Assembly: GCF_030656115.1 (NCBI RefSeq)
Contig: NZ_JAUSOO010000145.1
Span: 1 to 38,183 of the forward strand
Source of the DNA: Hydrogenophaga sp.
GTDB taxonomy: Bacteria; Pseudomonadota; Gammaproteobacteria; Burkholderiales; Burkholderiaceae_C
Reading direction: 5' to 3'
Length of the DNA stretch: 38,183 nucleotides
Position 1 is the first letter of the stretch, and the number at the start of each line of letters is the position of its first letter. Made by a program: the position numbers and the translations under genes. Under the pieces are notes generated by a model. It had not been told where the DNA came from. It ran no database searches and worked only from the letters and a program-made list of their open reading frames with translations. Shown in pieces: positions 7,582 to 15,603 of the stretch.

Positions 7582-8223
7582 TCAGGGTTCCGCTTGCAGC
7601 AGGCGGTGCACCCGGTGCCAGTCAATGCCCACCTCGTCGTTGCGGGCGGCCCGGAGCAGCACCTTCTCGCGGTACAGGCGGGCGACCACTCGGCTGGCGG
7701 CCACGTGGTTGATGTCCATCGTGTCGGCTATGTCTTGGCGGCTCGGTAGCCAGAGGGGCGTGGCTTCTCTGGGGTGGGCTTTTCTGAGCTGCTCCAGCAG
7801 CAACAGCACTCGGCGCCTGGCGCTTGAGCGGTGCAGCTCCACCCGAAAGTTTGTAATGTCCCGTAGCAGGTGTGATACGGCCATACCGGACCCTGACTGG
7901 ATGCCCGCGTGGCGACCCGGGTCCGACCTGGCCTGGCTGCCGAATGGCTCCAACACGATATCTGTGCAGGCACGGGCATCGAAATACCGTGGCTCGCCCA
8001 GACAGGCTTCGTGGCCAATGAGCGCCCCCGGGCCAAGGAAATGAACGATGCAGCGCTCGCCCCTGTGATTGACGCTCTCCAGGCAGGCAATGCCCGATCG
8101 GATCACGAACGCGGTCGAGGAAGGTTCGCCCTGCTGATAGATGTAGCTTTTAGCCGGGAATCTGGCCAGCTTCGGGACCAGCTGGATGAGGGGGCGCGGT
8201 GTGTTGGATGCGCGCAGGCCCAC
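7582..8223 (-). CDS. Crp/Fnr-family transcriptional regulator
   Basis: This 213-residue protein has a cyclic-nucleotide-binding-like beta barrel (about residues 12-115, with FPAKSYIYQQGEPSSTAFVIRSGIACLES and HFLGPGALIGHEACLGEP) and a C-terminal HTH_Crp winged helix (about 140-205, with LPSRQDIADTMDINHVAASRVVARLYREKVLLR). It lacks the N-terminal four-cysteine cluster that FNR needs for its iron-sulfur centre, so it is not a canonical FNR; the effector is unknown. It begins 10 bp after the ccoG stop on the same strand and is probably co-transcribed with ccoG. Likely targets are ccoG itself or the oxidoreductase remnant downstream. Confidence 0.88.
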   Translation of the reverse strand: MGLRASNTPRPLIQLVPKLARFPAKSYIYQQGEPSSTAFVIRSGIACLESVNHRGERCIVHFLGPGALIGHEACLGEPRYFDARACTDIVLEPFGSQARSDPGRHAGIQSGSGMAVSHLLRDITNFRVELHRSSARRRVLLLLEQLRKAHPREATPLWLPSRQDIADTMDINHVAASRVVARLYREKVLLRAARNDEVGIDWHRVHRLLQAEP

Positions 8224-8233
8224 GCTTCGAAAC

Positions 8234-9643
8234 CTATCGCGGTACGATGAAGGTCGAAGGCTCGCGCACCGGCTCGAGCGACGGGTGGGCCGGATCGCTC
8301 ACCTCGAAGTGGATGTCGATAATCTCTCCTGCCTTTGAGGCTGCGACCTGGTAGGACATGCGCGCCGTCACCGTGAAGGTGTGGGCCTGCGCGGGTTGTA
8401 AGACCACGGTGGAATGGTTGAGCAGGCGCAGCTCGGCGGCCGGTTGCACCGCGATGCTCAACGACTGCACACGGTCAGATGCGTTCATCAGTTGCAGGGT
8501 GTACACGTTTTCCACCGCGCCCTGGTCCACTGTGCGCGCCATCACGCTGCGGTCGCGCACGACGTTGAGCCGCACCTCCGAACGCGTCAGGAACGCGTTG
8601 GTCATGGCCGCCATGGCTATCAGGAGCAGCGTTCCGTAGACCACGACACGGGGTCGCAAGAACCGCTGCAGGGTCACCCCTGGCGCCGACGTTCTACCAC
8701 CCAGCTCCCGCAGCGAGGCCATGCGGATCAGGCCCCGAGGTGCCTCGATCTTGTCCATCACCTGGTTGCATGCGTCGATGCACAGCCCACACCCGATGCA
8801 GGCCGCCTGCAGCCCCTGGCGGATGTCGATGCCCGTCGGGCAGACCTGAACGCAGAGCGTGCAGTCGATGCAGTGCCCGGCGGATTTGGCGCGGGTGTCG
8901 CTGTCGGCACCCGCCCGGCGCGGCTCGCCCCGGCGGTGGTCGTACGCGACATTCAGCGTGCGCTGATCCATCAGCGACCCCTGAAAGCGGCCGTAAGGGC
9001 ACATGTGCAGGCACACGCTCTCGCGCAGGTAACCGGCGTTGCCGTAGGTGGCCAGGCCGTAGAAGCCGATCCAGAAACCCTCCCAGGGGCCCAACTCGTA
9101 CGGCACGGCCAGGGCCAGTTCGCGGATAGGCGTGAAGTAGCCCACCAGCGTGAAGCCGGTCCACAGGGCGAGCAGCGCCCAGACCAGGTGTTTGCCGCCG
9201 CGCCGCGTGATCTTGTGGGCGTTCCAGGGGCTGCGGTCCAGCCGCAGGCGGGCCTGGCGGTCGCCCTCCGTGCGGTGCTCGATCCACTGGAACAGCTCGG
9301 TGTACACCGTCTGCGGGCAGGCGAAGCCGCACCACACGCGACCCGCCACGGTGGTCGCGAAAAACAGCAGCAGGGCGCTGATCACCAGCAGGCCGGCGAG
9401 GTAGATCAGGTCCTGCGGGTAGAGCACCGCACCGAACAGGAAAAATCGGCTCGCCTCCAGGTCGAACAGCACGGCCTGGCGGTCGTTCCAGGAGAGCCAA
9501 GGCAGGCCGTAGTACACCAGCTGCGTGATCCACACCATGGCCCAGCGCCAGCGGGTGAACACGCCGGTGATCGAGCGCACCTGGATCTTGTCTTCAGCGG
9601 GCCGGTTGTTGAACGGGACGATGGGGATGGTGCGATGGGTCAT
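8234..9643 (-). CDS. ccoG: CcoG (FixG/RdxA) cytochrome cbb3 oxidase assembly iron-sulfur protein
   Basis: CcoG is a membrane ferredoxin-like protein that reduces Cu(II) for assembly of the CuB centre of cbb3 oxidase. The 469-residue product has several N-terminal transmembrane segments, WCGFACPQTVYTELFQWIEHRTEG (residues 104-127), CLHMCPYGRFQ (211-221), two 4Fe-4S clusters (C258-C261-C264-C268 and C282-C285-C288-C292), another membrane segment near 330-350 and a C-terminal Ig-like FixG_C domain. The ATG at 9643 is chosen because it lies 5 bp after the upstream gene's stop and gives the normal MT...PFNNRPAEDKIQVRSITG start; the frame is open further upstream. No ccoNOQP genes are nearby, so it is an isolated accessory copy carried on the island. 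Confidence 0.95.
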   Translation of the reverse strand: MTHRTIPIVPFNNRPAEDKIQVRSITGVFTRWRWAMVWITQLVYYGLPWLSWNDRQAVLFDLEASRFFLFGAVLYPQDLIYLAGLLVISALLLFFATTVAGRVWCGFACPQTVYTELFQWIEHRTEGDRQARLRLDRSPWNAHKITRRGGKHLVWALLALWTGFTLVGYFTPIRELALAVPYELGPWEGFWIGFYGLATYGNAGYLRESVCLHMCPYGRFQGSLMDQRTLNVAYDHRRGEPRRAGADSDTRAKSAGHCIDCTLCVQVCPTGIDIRQGLQAACIGCGLCIDACNQVMDKIEAPRGLIRMASLRELGGRTSAPGVTLQRFLRPRVVVYGTLLLIAMAAMTNAFLTRSEVRLNVVRDRSVMARTVDQGAVENVYTLQLMNASDRVQSLSIAVQPAAELRLLNHSTVVLQPAQAHTFTVTARMSYQVAASKAGEIIDIHFEVSDPAHPSLEPVREPSTFIVPR

Positions 9644-9648
9644 GGGAT

Positions 9649-10323
9649 TCAAGTGTTCAAGGCGGCAGCGCTTGGCCGGCACGACGCCAGAGCCTCAGCC
9701 GCAGGGGTCAGGAGGTTCGCCAGGTCGCGTTCGCCCAGCCATTCGTCTTCGCGGAAGAAGACGCGATTCAGGTGGATCGAGGCATGGGACGATTCGTGTC
9801 CATGCGGGTGGGCTTCAGGTGCGGCATGAACCGACAGACCGTCTTCCTCGCTGCGCAGCAGCACCCAGCCCGCGTTGCCGTCACCGAGGAGCACCGGTGC
9901 GACCAGCGAGAAGCCCTCCCAGGGCAGGTTGGGCACCCCGTGCAATCGCCCGCTCAGCAGCCAGCCCCGGCCCGTGTCTTCAGCGGTGAGTTCACGGCAG
10001 CCTGGGGCCAGCGTGGCCGCCCGTGTGCCACTCAGGAATTCGGGCAGCCAGAGCTCACGCAGCCCCACGTTGAAGGTCTGCACCAGCGCCTCGATGGCCA
10101 GGCGCTGCGCCCACAGCACCGCCGCAGCCTCGGGGTCCTGTTGTTGCAGAAGCATCGCGGAATGCACCAGATCGTCGAGGCCGCCTTTGCCGCCCAGCGA
10201 GCGCGGGACGGCACAGCGCAGCAGGCCTGAGTCCACCACCCGCTGCAGGGGAGACGGTGAAGCGTGAAGCGCGTTCACAACGGGAGCGGTGCCAGGGAGT
10301 CCGGTGTCGGTGAGCATGGCCAC
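9649..10323 (-). pseudogene. Acyl-CoA dehydrogenase-like protein, N-terminal half only
   Basis: The 224-residue frame resembles the N-terminal helical and middle beta domains of acyl-CoA dehydrogenases (VVDSGLLRCAVPRSLGGKGGLDDLVHSAMLLQQQDPEAAAVLWAQRLAIEALV; then GRGWLLSGRLHGVPNLPWEGFSLVAPV). Family members are about 350-400 residues and need a C-terminal helical domain that carries the catalytic base. It is absent, and the frame ends 5 bp before ccoG. It may be a truncated remnant or a diverged, still translated short form. ATGs at 10323 and 10317 are both possible. It diverges from lrgA across a region with several inverted repeats. Confidence 0.6.
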
Positions 10324-10340
10324 GATGGTCGCCGGGGATC

Positions 10341-10409
10341 ATCTGGTTGCACAGATTCAGTTGAAATGAAATCGAACCAGATCAGATACCGATGTTTATG
10401 GCATCTGAT
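10341..10409. promoter_or_regulatory. Inverted-repeat cluster in the divergent acyl-CoA dehydrogenase / lrgA intergenic region
   Basis: ATCTGGTT (10341-10348) pairs with AACCAGAT (10375-10382), and ATCAGAT (10381-10387) pairs with ATCTGAT (10403-10409). The repeated CAGAT core suggests a multi-site operator between two divergent genes. The MocR-type regulator 1.2 kb downstream is a possible binder. No promoter boxes were identified with certainty. Confidence 0.35.
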
Positions 10410-10476
10410 GCGCTGTTTCGGAAAAAGAGCCGTTTCTGAGCCGGGCCGGGAGGAGCGGCGCGCGGATGCTCGTTCC

Positions 10477-10872
10477 ATGCCTGATTCACACATCCGCCGG
10501 TGGCCCCGGATCGCACGCCCCGCCAAAGCGCTGCTGGCCATGGCGGGTCTGGTGGCGCTGCAGTGGCTGGGTGATGCCCTGGTAGCGCGAACCGGCTGGC
10601 CGGTACCCAGTTCACTGGTGGGCTTGCTGCTGCTCCTGGCGGGCCTGGTGCTGCGGGGCCACGTACCCCAGGCGCTGGACGATGTGAGCGCGCCCCTGCT
10701 GCGCCACCTGATGCTGCTGCTCATCCCGTCGGTGGCGGCGGTGGGCCTGTACGCCGGGCTGCTGGCGCAACACGCGGTGGCGTTCCTGCTGGTGTCTGTG
10801 GGGGGCACGGCCCTGACCATTGTGGTCACCGCCTGGACCCTGCAGCGCCTCCTGAAGCGGGCGCGGCGTTGA
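10477..10872 (+). CDS. CidA/LrgA-family holin-like membrane protein
   Basis: The product has 131 residues from ATG 10477 with four predicted hydrophobic segments (ALLAMAGLVALQWLGDALV, PSSLVGLLLLLAGLVL, LRHLMLLLIPSVAAVGLYAGLL, AFLLVSVGGTALTIVVTAW) and the conserved PVPSSLVGLLLLL and LIPSVAAVG blocks of the LrgA/CidA family. These proteins act with LrgB-type partners in control of murein hydrolase activity, overflow metabolism or small-molecule export. The frame is open upstream to 10264, but sequence before the ATG looks non-coding. The stop overlaps the lrgB-like start (TGATG). Confidence 0.88.
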   Translation: MPDSHIRRWPRIARPAKALLAMAGLVALQWLGDALVARTGWPVPSSLVGLLLLLAGLVLRGHVPQALDDVSAPLLRHLMLLLIPSVAAVGLYAGLLAQHAVAFLLVSVGGTALTIVVTAWTLQRLLKRARR

Positions 10873-11555
10873 TGCTTTGGTCGCTCATCACGCTCGCCGC
10901 CTACCTGGCCGCGCTGTGGCTGTACCGTCGCAGTGGCCACCACCTGCTGTGCCTGCCCGTGCTCACCGGCACGGGCTTGGTGCTCGCCGCGCTGGCGCTG
11001 GCCGGCACCGGTTACCCGGTGTACGCCGAGGCTACCCGGGTGCTGCGCTGGCTGTCGGGGCCGGCTGTCATCGCACTGGCCGTGCCCCTGTACCGGCAGG
11101 CGGCCTTGCTGCGGCGGCTGGCCGTGACCTTGCTGGCGGCGCTGGCCGCGGGTTGCCTGGTGTCGGTGTTGGGCACGGTGGCGCTGTGCTGGCTTCTCGA
11201 CACGCCCATGTCATTCGCCCTGTCGCTGGCGCCCAAGGCCGCGACCATGCCCATGGCCTTGCCGGCGGCCGAGCGTGCGGGCGGCGTGCCTGCGGTGGCG
11301 GCCATGGCGGTGGTGGCCACGGGCGTGCTGAGCCCCTTGCTGGCGGGGCCGCTACTGCGCTGGTTGTGGGTGGCGGAAGGAACCGAGGGCGGCGCGGACG
11401 GCGAGGTCGTGCGCAGTTTCACGCTCGGCCTGGTGGCACACGCCATCGGCGTCGCGCGGGTCTTGCAGACGCACCCCGGCAGCGTGGCCTTTGCGGCCTT
11501 GGCCCTCGGCGTGGCCACCTCGCTGGTGCTGGTGCTGCTGTCGCGTTGGGTGTGA
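10872..11555 (+). CDS. LrgB-family membrane protein
   Basis: This 227-residue integral membrane protein has about six hydrophobic segments. It carries the family signatures SLAPKAATMPMALPAAERAGGVPAVAAMAVVATG (about residues 117-150) and VAHAIGVARVLQTHPGSVAFAALALGVA (about 187-214), which correspond to the PKSVT-P-A and GIG-AR blocks of LrgB/YohK/CidB proteins. It overlaps the LrgA-like gene by one base, the usual two-gene operon. The ATG at 10872 is preferred over a TTG one codon earlier. A MocR-type regulator follows in the same direction after about 107 bp. Confidence 0.92.
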   Translation: MLWSLITLAAYLAALWLYRRSGHHLLCLPVLTGTGLVLAALALAGTGYPVYAEATRVLRWLSGPAVIALAVPLYRQAALLRRLAVTLLAALAAGCLVSVLGTVALCWLLDTPMSFALSLAPKAATMPMALPAAERAGGVPAVAAMAVVATGVLSPLLAGPLLRWLWVAEGTEGGADGEVVRSFTLGLVAHAIGVARVLQTHPGSVAFAALALGVATSLVLVLLSRWV

Positions 11556-11662
11556 CGGTGCCGGTTCACTCGCCGAGTGTGTTGGAGCAGGATGGGCTTC
11601 CGGCCACGGCGTCCACCATCTGCGCTGTAATATACCCAGAAAACTGGACCTAGGAAGATCAG

Positions 11663-13099
11663 ATGAGCGGCACCCGCCTGACCCGATACCAACAGCTGGC
11701 CGAAGACATGGCCGACGCGATCCGCGCCGGCCTGCTGCGCCCGGGTGAACGACTGCCTTCAGTGCGCGTCACCTGCGAGCAGCGGCGCGTGAGCCCGTCC
11801 ACCGTGTTCCAGGCCTACGGCCACCTGGAGTCGCTGGGGCTGATCGAGGCGCGCCCCCGTTCAGGCTACTTCGTGCGCGCCACGCGCCGCCCGCTGCGGG
11901 CCGGCCCCGAGCCGGCGCCCCCGCGCAGCGAGGCCACGCCGGTGGCCATCAGCGAGCTGGTGTTCGACCTGCTGGGCTCCACCCGCGACGCCGACGTGGT
12001 GCCGCTGGGCTCGGCCTTTCCGGCGCCGCACCTGTTCCCATTCGACGAGCTGGCGCGCAGCGGCGCGCGCGCCATGCGCCGCCTGAAGGCCAGCCAGATC
12101 ACCGGCGCACTGACCGCGGGCGACGAAGGCCTGCGCCTGGCGCTGCGCAAGCGCTACGCGCTGCAGGGCGTGCCGCTGGCCGACAACGAACTCATCATCA
12201 CCAACGGCGCCATGGAAGCGCTCAACCTGTGCCTGCAGGCGGTCACGAAGCCCGGCGACGTGGTGGTGGTGGAGTCGCCCACGTTTTATGCCGCGCTGCA
12301 GGCGCTCGAGCGCTTGCACCTGAAGGCGGTGGAGGTGGCGACCGATCCGAAGGAGGGCGTGGACCTGGCCGCGCTGGGCGAGCTTCTGGCGCGGCAGACG
12401 GTGGCGGCCTGCTGGTTCATGCCCAGCTTCCAGAACCCGCTGGGCGCGCTCATGCCGGTGGCGCGGAGGCAGGCCCTGGTGGCGCTGCTGGCGCAGCACG
12501 GCGTGCCGCTGATCGAGGACGACGTGTACGGCGAGCTGCACGCGGGCGCGCGACGCCCGCCGCCGGCCAAGACCTTTGACCAGCAGGGCGGGGTGCTGCA
12601 CTGCTCGTCGTTCTCCAAATGCCTGGCGCCGGGCTACCGCGTGGGCTGGGCGGCGGCCGGGCGCTACGCGCCACAGGTGGAGCGGCTGAAGATGATGACC
12701 TCGCTGGCCACGGCCATTCCCCCGCAGCTGGCGGTGGCCGACTACCTGGCCCAGGGTGGGTATGACCGCCACCTGCGCCGCCTGCGCGAGGCCCTGGCCG
12801 CGCAGCAGGCGCACGCGCTGAAGCTGGTGGAGCGGCACTTCCCGGCCGGTACCCGCGTCACCCGGCCCGAAGGCGGCTATTTCCTCTGGCTGGAACTGCC
12901 GCCCGAGGTGGACGCGCTGGCGCTGCACCAGCGGGGCAGGGCCTGCGCCATCAGCACCGCGCCGGGCGTGCTGTTCTCGGCCGACCACCGCTTCATCCAC
13001 CACATGCGGCTGAACGTAGGGCACCCAGGCGACGCGCGGTTCGACGGCGCGATCAAGACGTTGGGGCGGCTGGCGGTGGATTTGATGGCGAGCCGCTGA
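11663..13099 (+). CDS. MocR-type GntR regulator with aminotransferase (fold type I) domain
   Basis: This 478-residue protein has an N-terminal GntR winged helix (residues 1-72: LTRYQQLAEDMADAIRAGLLRPGERLPSVR ... VSPSTVFQAYGHLESLGLIEARPRSGYFV), a linker, and a PLP-dependent aminotransferase-like domain. In the latter, SFQNPLG (N258), EDDVYGEL (D286, Y289) and SSFSKCLAPGYRVGW (K319, the PLP-binding lysine) are all present, and HMRLNVG near the C-terminus holds the usual carboxylate-binding arginine. MocR proteins sense PLP adducts or amino compounds and often regulate neighbouring genes. The target may be lrgAB upstream or a lost gene downstream. A TAATAT -10-like box at 11628-11633 precedes it. 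Confidence 0.92.
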   Translation: MSGTRLTRYQQLAEDMADAIRAGLLRPGERLPSVRVTCEQRRVSPSTVFQAYGHLESLGLIEARPRSGYFVRATRRPLRAGPEPAPPRSEATPVAISELVFDLLGSTRDADVVPLGSAFPAPHLFPFDELARSGARAMRRLKASQITGALTAGDEGLRLALRKRYALQGVPLADNELIITNGAMEALNLCLQAVTKPGDVVVVESPTFYAALQALERLHLKAVEVATDPKEGVDLAALGELLARQTVAACWFMPSFQNPLGALMPVARRQALVALLAQHGVPLIEDDVYGELHAGARRPPPAKTFDQQGGVLHCSSFSKCLAPGYRVGWAAAGRYAPQVERLKMMTSLATAIPPQLAVADYLAQGGYDRHLRRLREALAAQQAHALKLVERHFPAGTRVTRPEGGYFLWLELPPEVDALALHQRGRACAISTAPGVLFSADHRFIHHMRLNVGHPGDARFDGAIKTLGRLAVDLMASR

Positions 13100-13145
13100 G
13101 GCGCATGCTTCCGTGGCGTGATTCACGCCATGCGCTGAGGTCCCA

Positions 13146-13609
13146 TCAAGGAAGCTGGACGGGCTCCGCGACCGGACGATCTGCCTGCGGGCACACCTCA
13201 CGCAGAAAGCCCAGCAGCAGCGCGTTTAAGGCCTGCGGGTTGTCGCGGTGCACACCATGGCCGCTGTCGCCACTTCCGCCTGGCGCCCGTGTGATAGGTC
13301 GTGGGAGAGGGCCGGTGCGGTCGATCGGTGAACCTCCTGTGTGCAGTCGCCGTAGATGAGCAGCGCGGGAATCGTCAGTGCCTTGAGCGCGCTCCGGTCG
13401 AGCGCTGGATTGTCGCGCCACTGGGTGACCTGGACGCCTTCGAGCTGGCGATGCCTTGTGCAGCGTCAAACCACGGTGCCTTGTGGCTCATGGGTTGATC
13501 AGGCAGCAGGTTTTCCATGTACTGCGCGCCCGCTGATTACCTTTTCTTCCAGGTGCGAATCTCGTGATCCTCGCGGGACATCACCGTGTTGCCCAACATG
13601 GCTGCAGTT
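13146..13609 (-). pseudogene. Alpha/beta-hydrolase remnant
   Basis: Minus-strand fragments read, in order, AMLGNTVMSREDHEIRTWKK, stop TAA, SAGAQYMENLLPDQPMSHKAPWFDAAQ, frameshift, QWRDNPALDRSALKALTIPALLIYGD, frameshift, GHGVHRDNPQALNALLLGFLREV to a stop at 13146. TIPALLIYGD and the C-terminal GHGVHRDNP (with the expected catalytic His) are typical of the lid-to-C-terminus half of alpha/beta-hydrolases. The N-terminal half with the nucleophile is missing beyond about 13610, where repeat-like DNA begins. At least one stop and two frameshifts make it a pseudogene. Confidence 0.65.
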
Positions 13610-13717
13610 GTCTAGGTGGGGCACCAAAGAGGAACGCTTGTATCGGTCTGCTTGGCGTTTGCACATTGGACGACCAGTTTCTTGCTAGCTAAGCTCTGAG
13701 CCTCGACATCCCTGGCG

Positions 13718-14000
13718 CTTGGATGACCGCAATGTGGCCGTGATCGTGAATCACGGGCGCGACCCTCAACGACCGAGGTCACTGCGAAGCCGCACGCCAA
13801 ATTGCGAAGGTCGCTCCAGGCTGGGTGCTGCCGGTGACATAGCACGGCTGAATGTCGGTCGCCGCAGTCAGCAATCTTTCGAGGATGCAAGGGTCAAACG
13901 ACCGCTGGACCTCCGTCACCGGCCACTCAACCCTAGCCGGCTTGGCCGCGCTTCGAGAACGACTCGTCTCGCCTGAAGTGAGCGGCTGTGCCCGACCCTA
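13718..14000. repeat. Degenerate dispersed repeat, copy B
   Basis: The right part (13812-14000) aligns with copy A at 6201-6390. The left part (13718-13800) aligns with copy C at 17735-17815, sharing TGGATGAC, GCGGGCGCGACC-like and CACTGCGAAGC/CGCTGCGAAGC segments. So this copy joins the two halves seen separately elsewhere in the island. No convincing gene is present; an open frame here (13852-14316) has a body inside the repeat and no recognisable family. Confidence 0.6.
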
Positions 14001-14487
14001 CGCGGATATACGGAAGTTTGACCAAGAGCTGTCAGTAAAGCTGCTACGGATGATCACATCTCACACGAACATGGTGTGTTCAGGGCAAGTAAACGGTTTT
14101 GTTCCTGAAGCTATAGTGCATGCAAAGTATCAGTTCGTGAACTGGTGCAGTAAGCGCTCGAACACCAGTGACGGCGTTTTAGTCGGATCTGCCAAGCATA
14201 TAAAATATGAAGGGCAATCACATGATTTCGTAAGCATTTTCAGGTTCTGTTTTCTCATATTATTCGAAGGTTGCCGGACGCAAAATTTGATCTTGCGACT
14301 ACATCAAAGTGTTTGAGGGGGTAAAGAATGGGGTCTAGACCTGAAATGAAATGAAATGAAATGAAATTATTCTAGTTGCTCTGTTGTTATTAGTTGCATC
14401 TTGATCTTTTGGTGATTGATTTAAACAATACAAGACCCAATCTCATAGCGACTTAAATAGAGGTGGCTTAATTTTGAGGGTTAAACT
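14001..14487. other. AT-rich non-coding leader region with a GAAAT pentanucleotide tract
   Basis: Base composition changes sharply here from G+C-rich to AT-rich. I see no supported gene. Five perfect tandem copies of GAAAT occupy 14343-14367, about 120 bp before the next gene. Tracts of this kind can vary in copy number by slippage; in this position it could alter promoter spacing. No clear promoter boxes were identified. Confidence 0.5.
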
Positions 14488-15165
14488 ATGCAAAAAGTAA
14501 AACTGCTAAAAGTAAAATCAATTGTAAAAGAATCGCAGGCCGATTTTATCGGGATAACAGAGGGAGATTATGTTGTTGAATATAACGATACAGCCATAAG
14601 AACCGACGAAGAACTATCAAATCTAATACGACTAAGCAAAGCGTCTGGCAGGCACCGACAAAAGATAGGGTATTGGCACAACAACAAAAGAATAACGCGA
14701 AAGCTCACCAGCGAATCCATAGGCATTAATTGCGAAAATATCGAATTAAACATTGATGAGGTCATACTTAAATGCCGGATGCATCGTGATTTGAGCATTC
14801 TTCCACAAAACCTGATCACTGAATGCGCTGAGTCAGTACAGCTTTTCACAACCCCAACCATCTCCGATAAAGAAATTAGTGCTGAACTTGGTCTCGTAAC
14901 AGCAGAATGCGTTTTCGGCATAAATTTCTTTTTTGACTTATTTAACTCGGTACGGGACTTGGTAGGCGGAAGAAGTAAAGCGCTTGAATCATTGATGAAG
15001 GAGGCAAAAGATGAGCTTTTGTCAGATATTAAACTTAAAGCAGCACTAATCGGTGCAGATGCCGTTATTTCTATTCATCTCAGCTTTAACGAGTTAGATG
15101 GCGGAGGAAAAAACGGAATGCTAATGGCAAATGCAGTTGGAACGGCAGTTCAACTTCGGAAATGA
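14488..15165 (+). CDS. PDZ-like domain fused to a YbjQ (DUF74)-type domain
   Basis: The product has 225 residues, with ATG 14488 preceded by GAGGG at 14476-14480. Residues 1-75 look like a PDZ domain (VKSIVKESQADFIGITEGDYVVEYNDTAIRTDEELSNLI: the turn after GD-Y and the small helix are typical). Residues about 118-225 match the YbjQ/DUF74 family: LFTTPTISDKEI, GLVTAECVFGINFFFDLFNSVRDLVGGRSKALESLMKEAKDELL, ALIGADAVISIHL, MLMANAVGTAVQLRK. Stand-alone YbjQ proteins are about 105 residues and form ring-like pentamers; their function is not established. The AT-rich codons suggest recent transfer. It stands alone, with an IS5 fragment downstream. Confidence 0.75.
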   Translation: MQKVKLLKVKSIVKESQADFIGITEGDYVVEYNDTAIRTDEELSNLIRLSKASGRHRQKIGYWHNNKRITRKLTSESIGINCENIELNIDEVILKCRMHRDLSILPQNLITECAESVQLFTTPTISDKEISAELGLVTAECVFGINFFFDLFNSVRDLVGGRSKALESLMKEAKDELLSDIKLKAALIGADAVISIHLSFNELDGGGKNGMLMANAVGTAVQLRK

Positions 15166-15600
15166 TTAAGAGCAGCATTAGGGAGACCTCAACTATGTTT
15201 ATTTAGCGGATCATTTTTTCGCTCAGTACACTCAAAGACATCCCATTCGGAATGACCACCGTCGAGGTATGGGTCTTCGGTCTATCCAATTGAACAGCAA
15301 AATGCATTGCACGGTTGGCTGCGGCTCACGCTCTGCGCATTAGCCACCGGCCCAATTTCGGTGAAGTCGACACCAACCGTTTTCACCCGCTTCTAGCTCT
15401 GATGCGTCTTACCGGTGGCGTTGAGCGTCAACTCCTTGTAAGGCCGGGACTTCCACTTCGCGGTCGGTGCCGGTAGCGGTTTTTGGTCATGCACCTGATC
15501 GAAGGACCGGTGTCGACGACCATGACCATCGCGAGACGACCCAGTGCGGGCTTTAGGATCTGGGTTGCAAAGCCGGCTTTCCAGCCGCTCCAGTCTTTTC
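15166..15600. other. Non-coding / decayed region
   Basis: Open frames on both strands here are short and contain stops. A minus-strand stretch around 15290-15500 (KSRPYKELTLNATGK, then after a stop KRVKTVGVDFTEIGPVANA) has a protein-like feel and may be transposase debris, but I cannot assign a family. G+C rises again from about 15300, which suggests that the IS fragment that follows came with flanking DNA. Confidence 0.4.
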
Positions 15601-15603
15601 AGA

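Noticed and set aside
8414..9829. 471-codon plus-strand open frame
   Set aside because: Antisense to ccoG, which has all its cysteine motifs; composition is His/Gln/Arg-rich as in shadow frames.
11861..13201. 446-codon minus-strand open frame
   Set aside because: Antisense to the MocR-type gene; no domain recognised.
13852..14316. 154-codon plus-strand open frame across repeat copy B
   Set aside because: Its first third lies in the degenerate repeat, and the rest has no family resemblance or good RBS.
14343..14367. CRISPR-type array
   Set aside because: The units are 5 bp with no spacers; it is a simple tandem repeat. No CRISPR array or cas gene was seen in the window.
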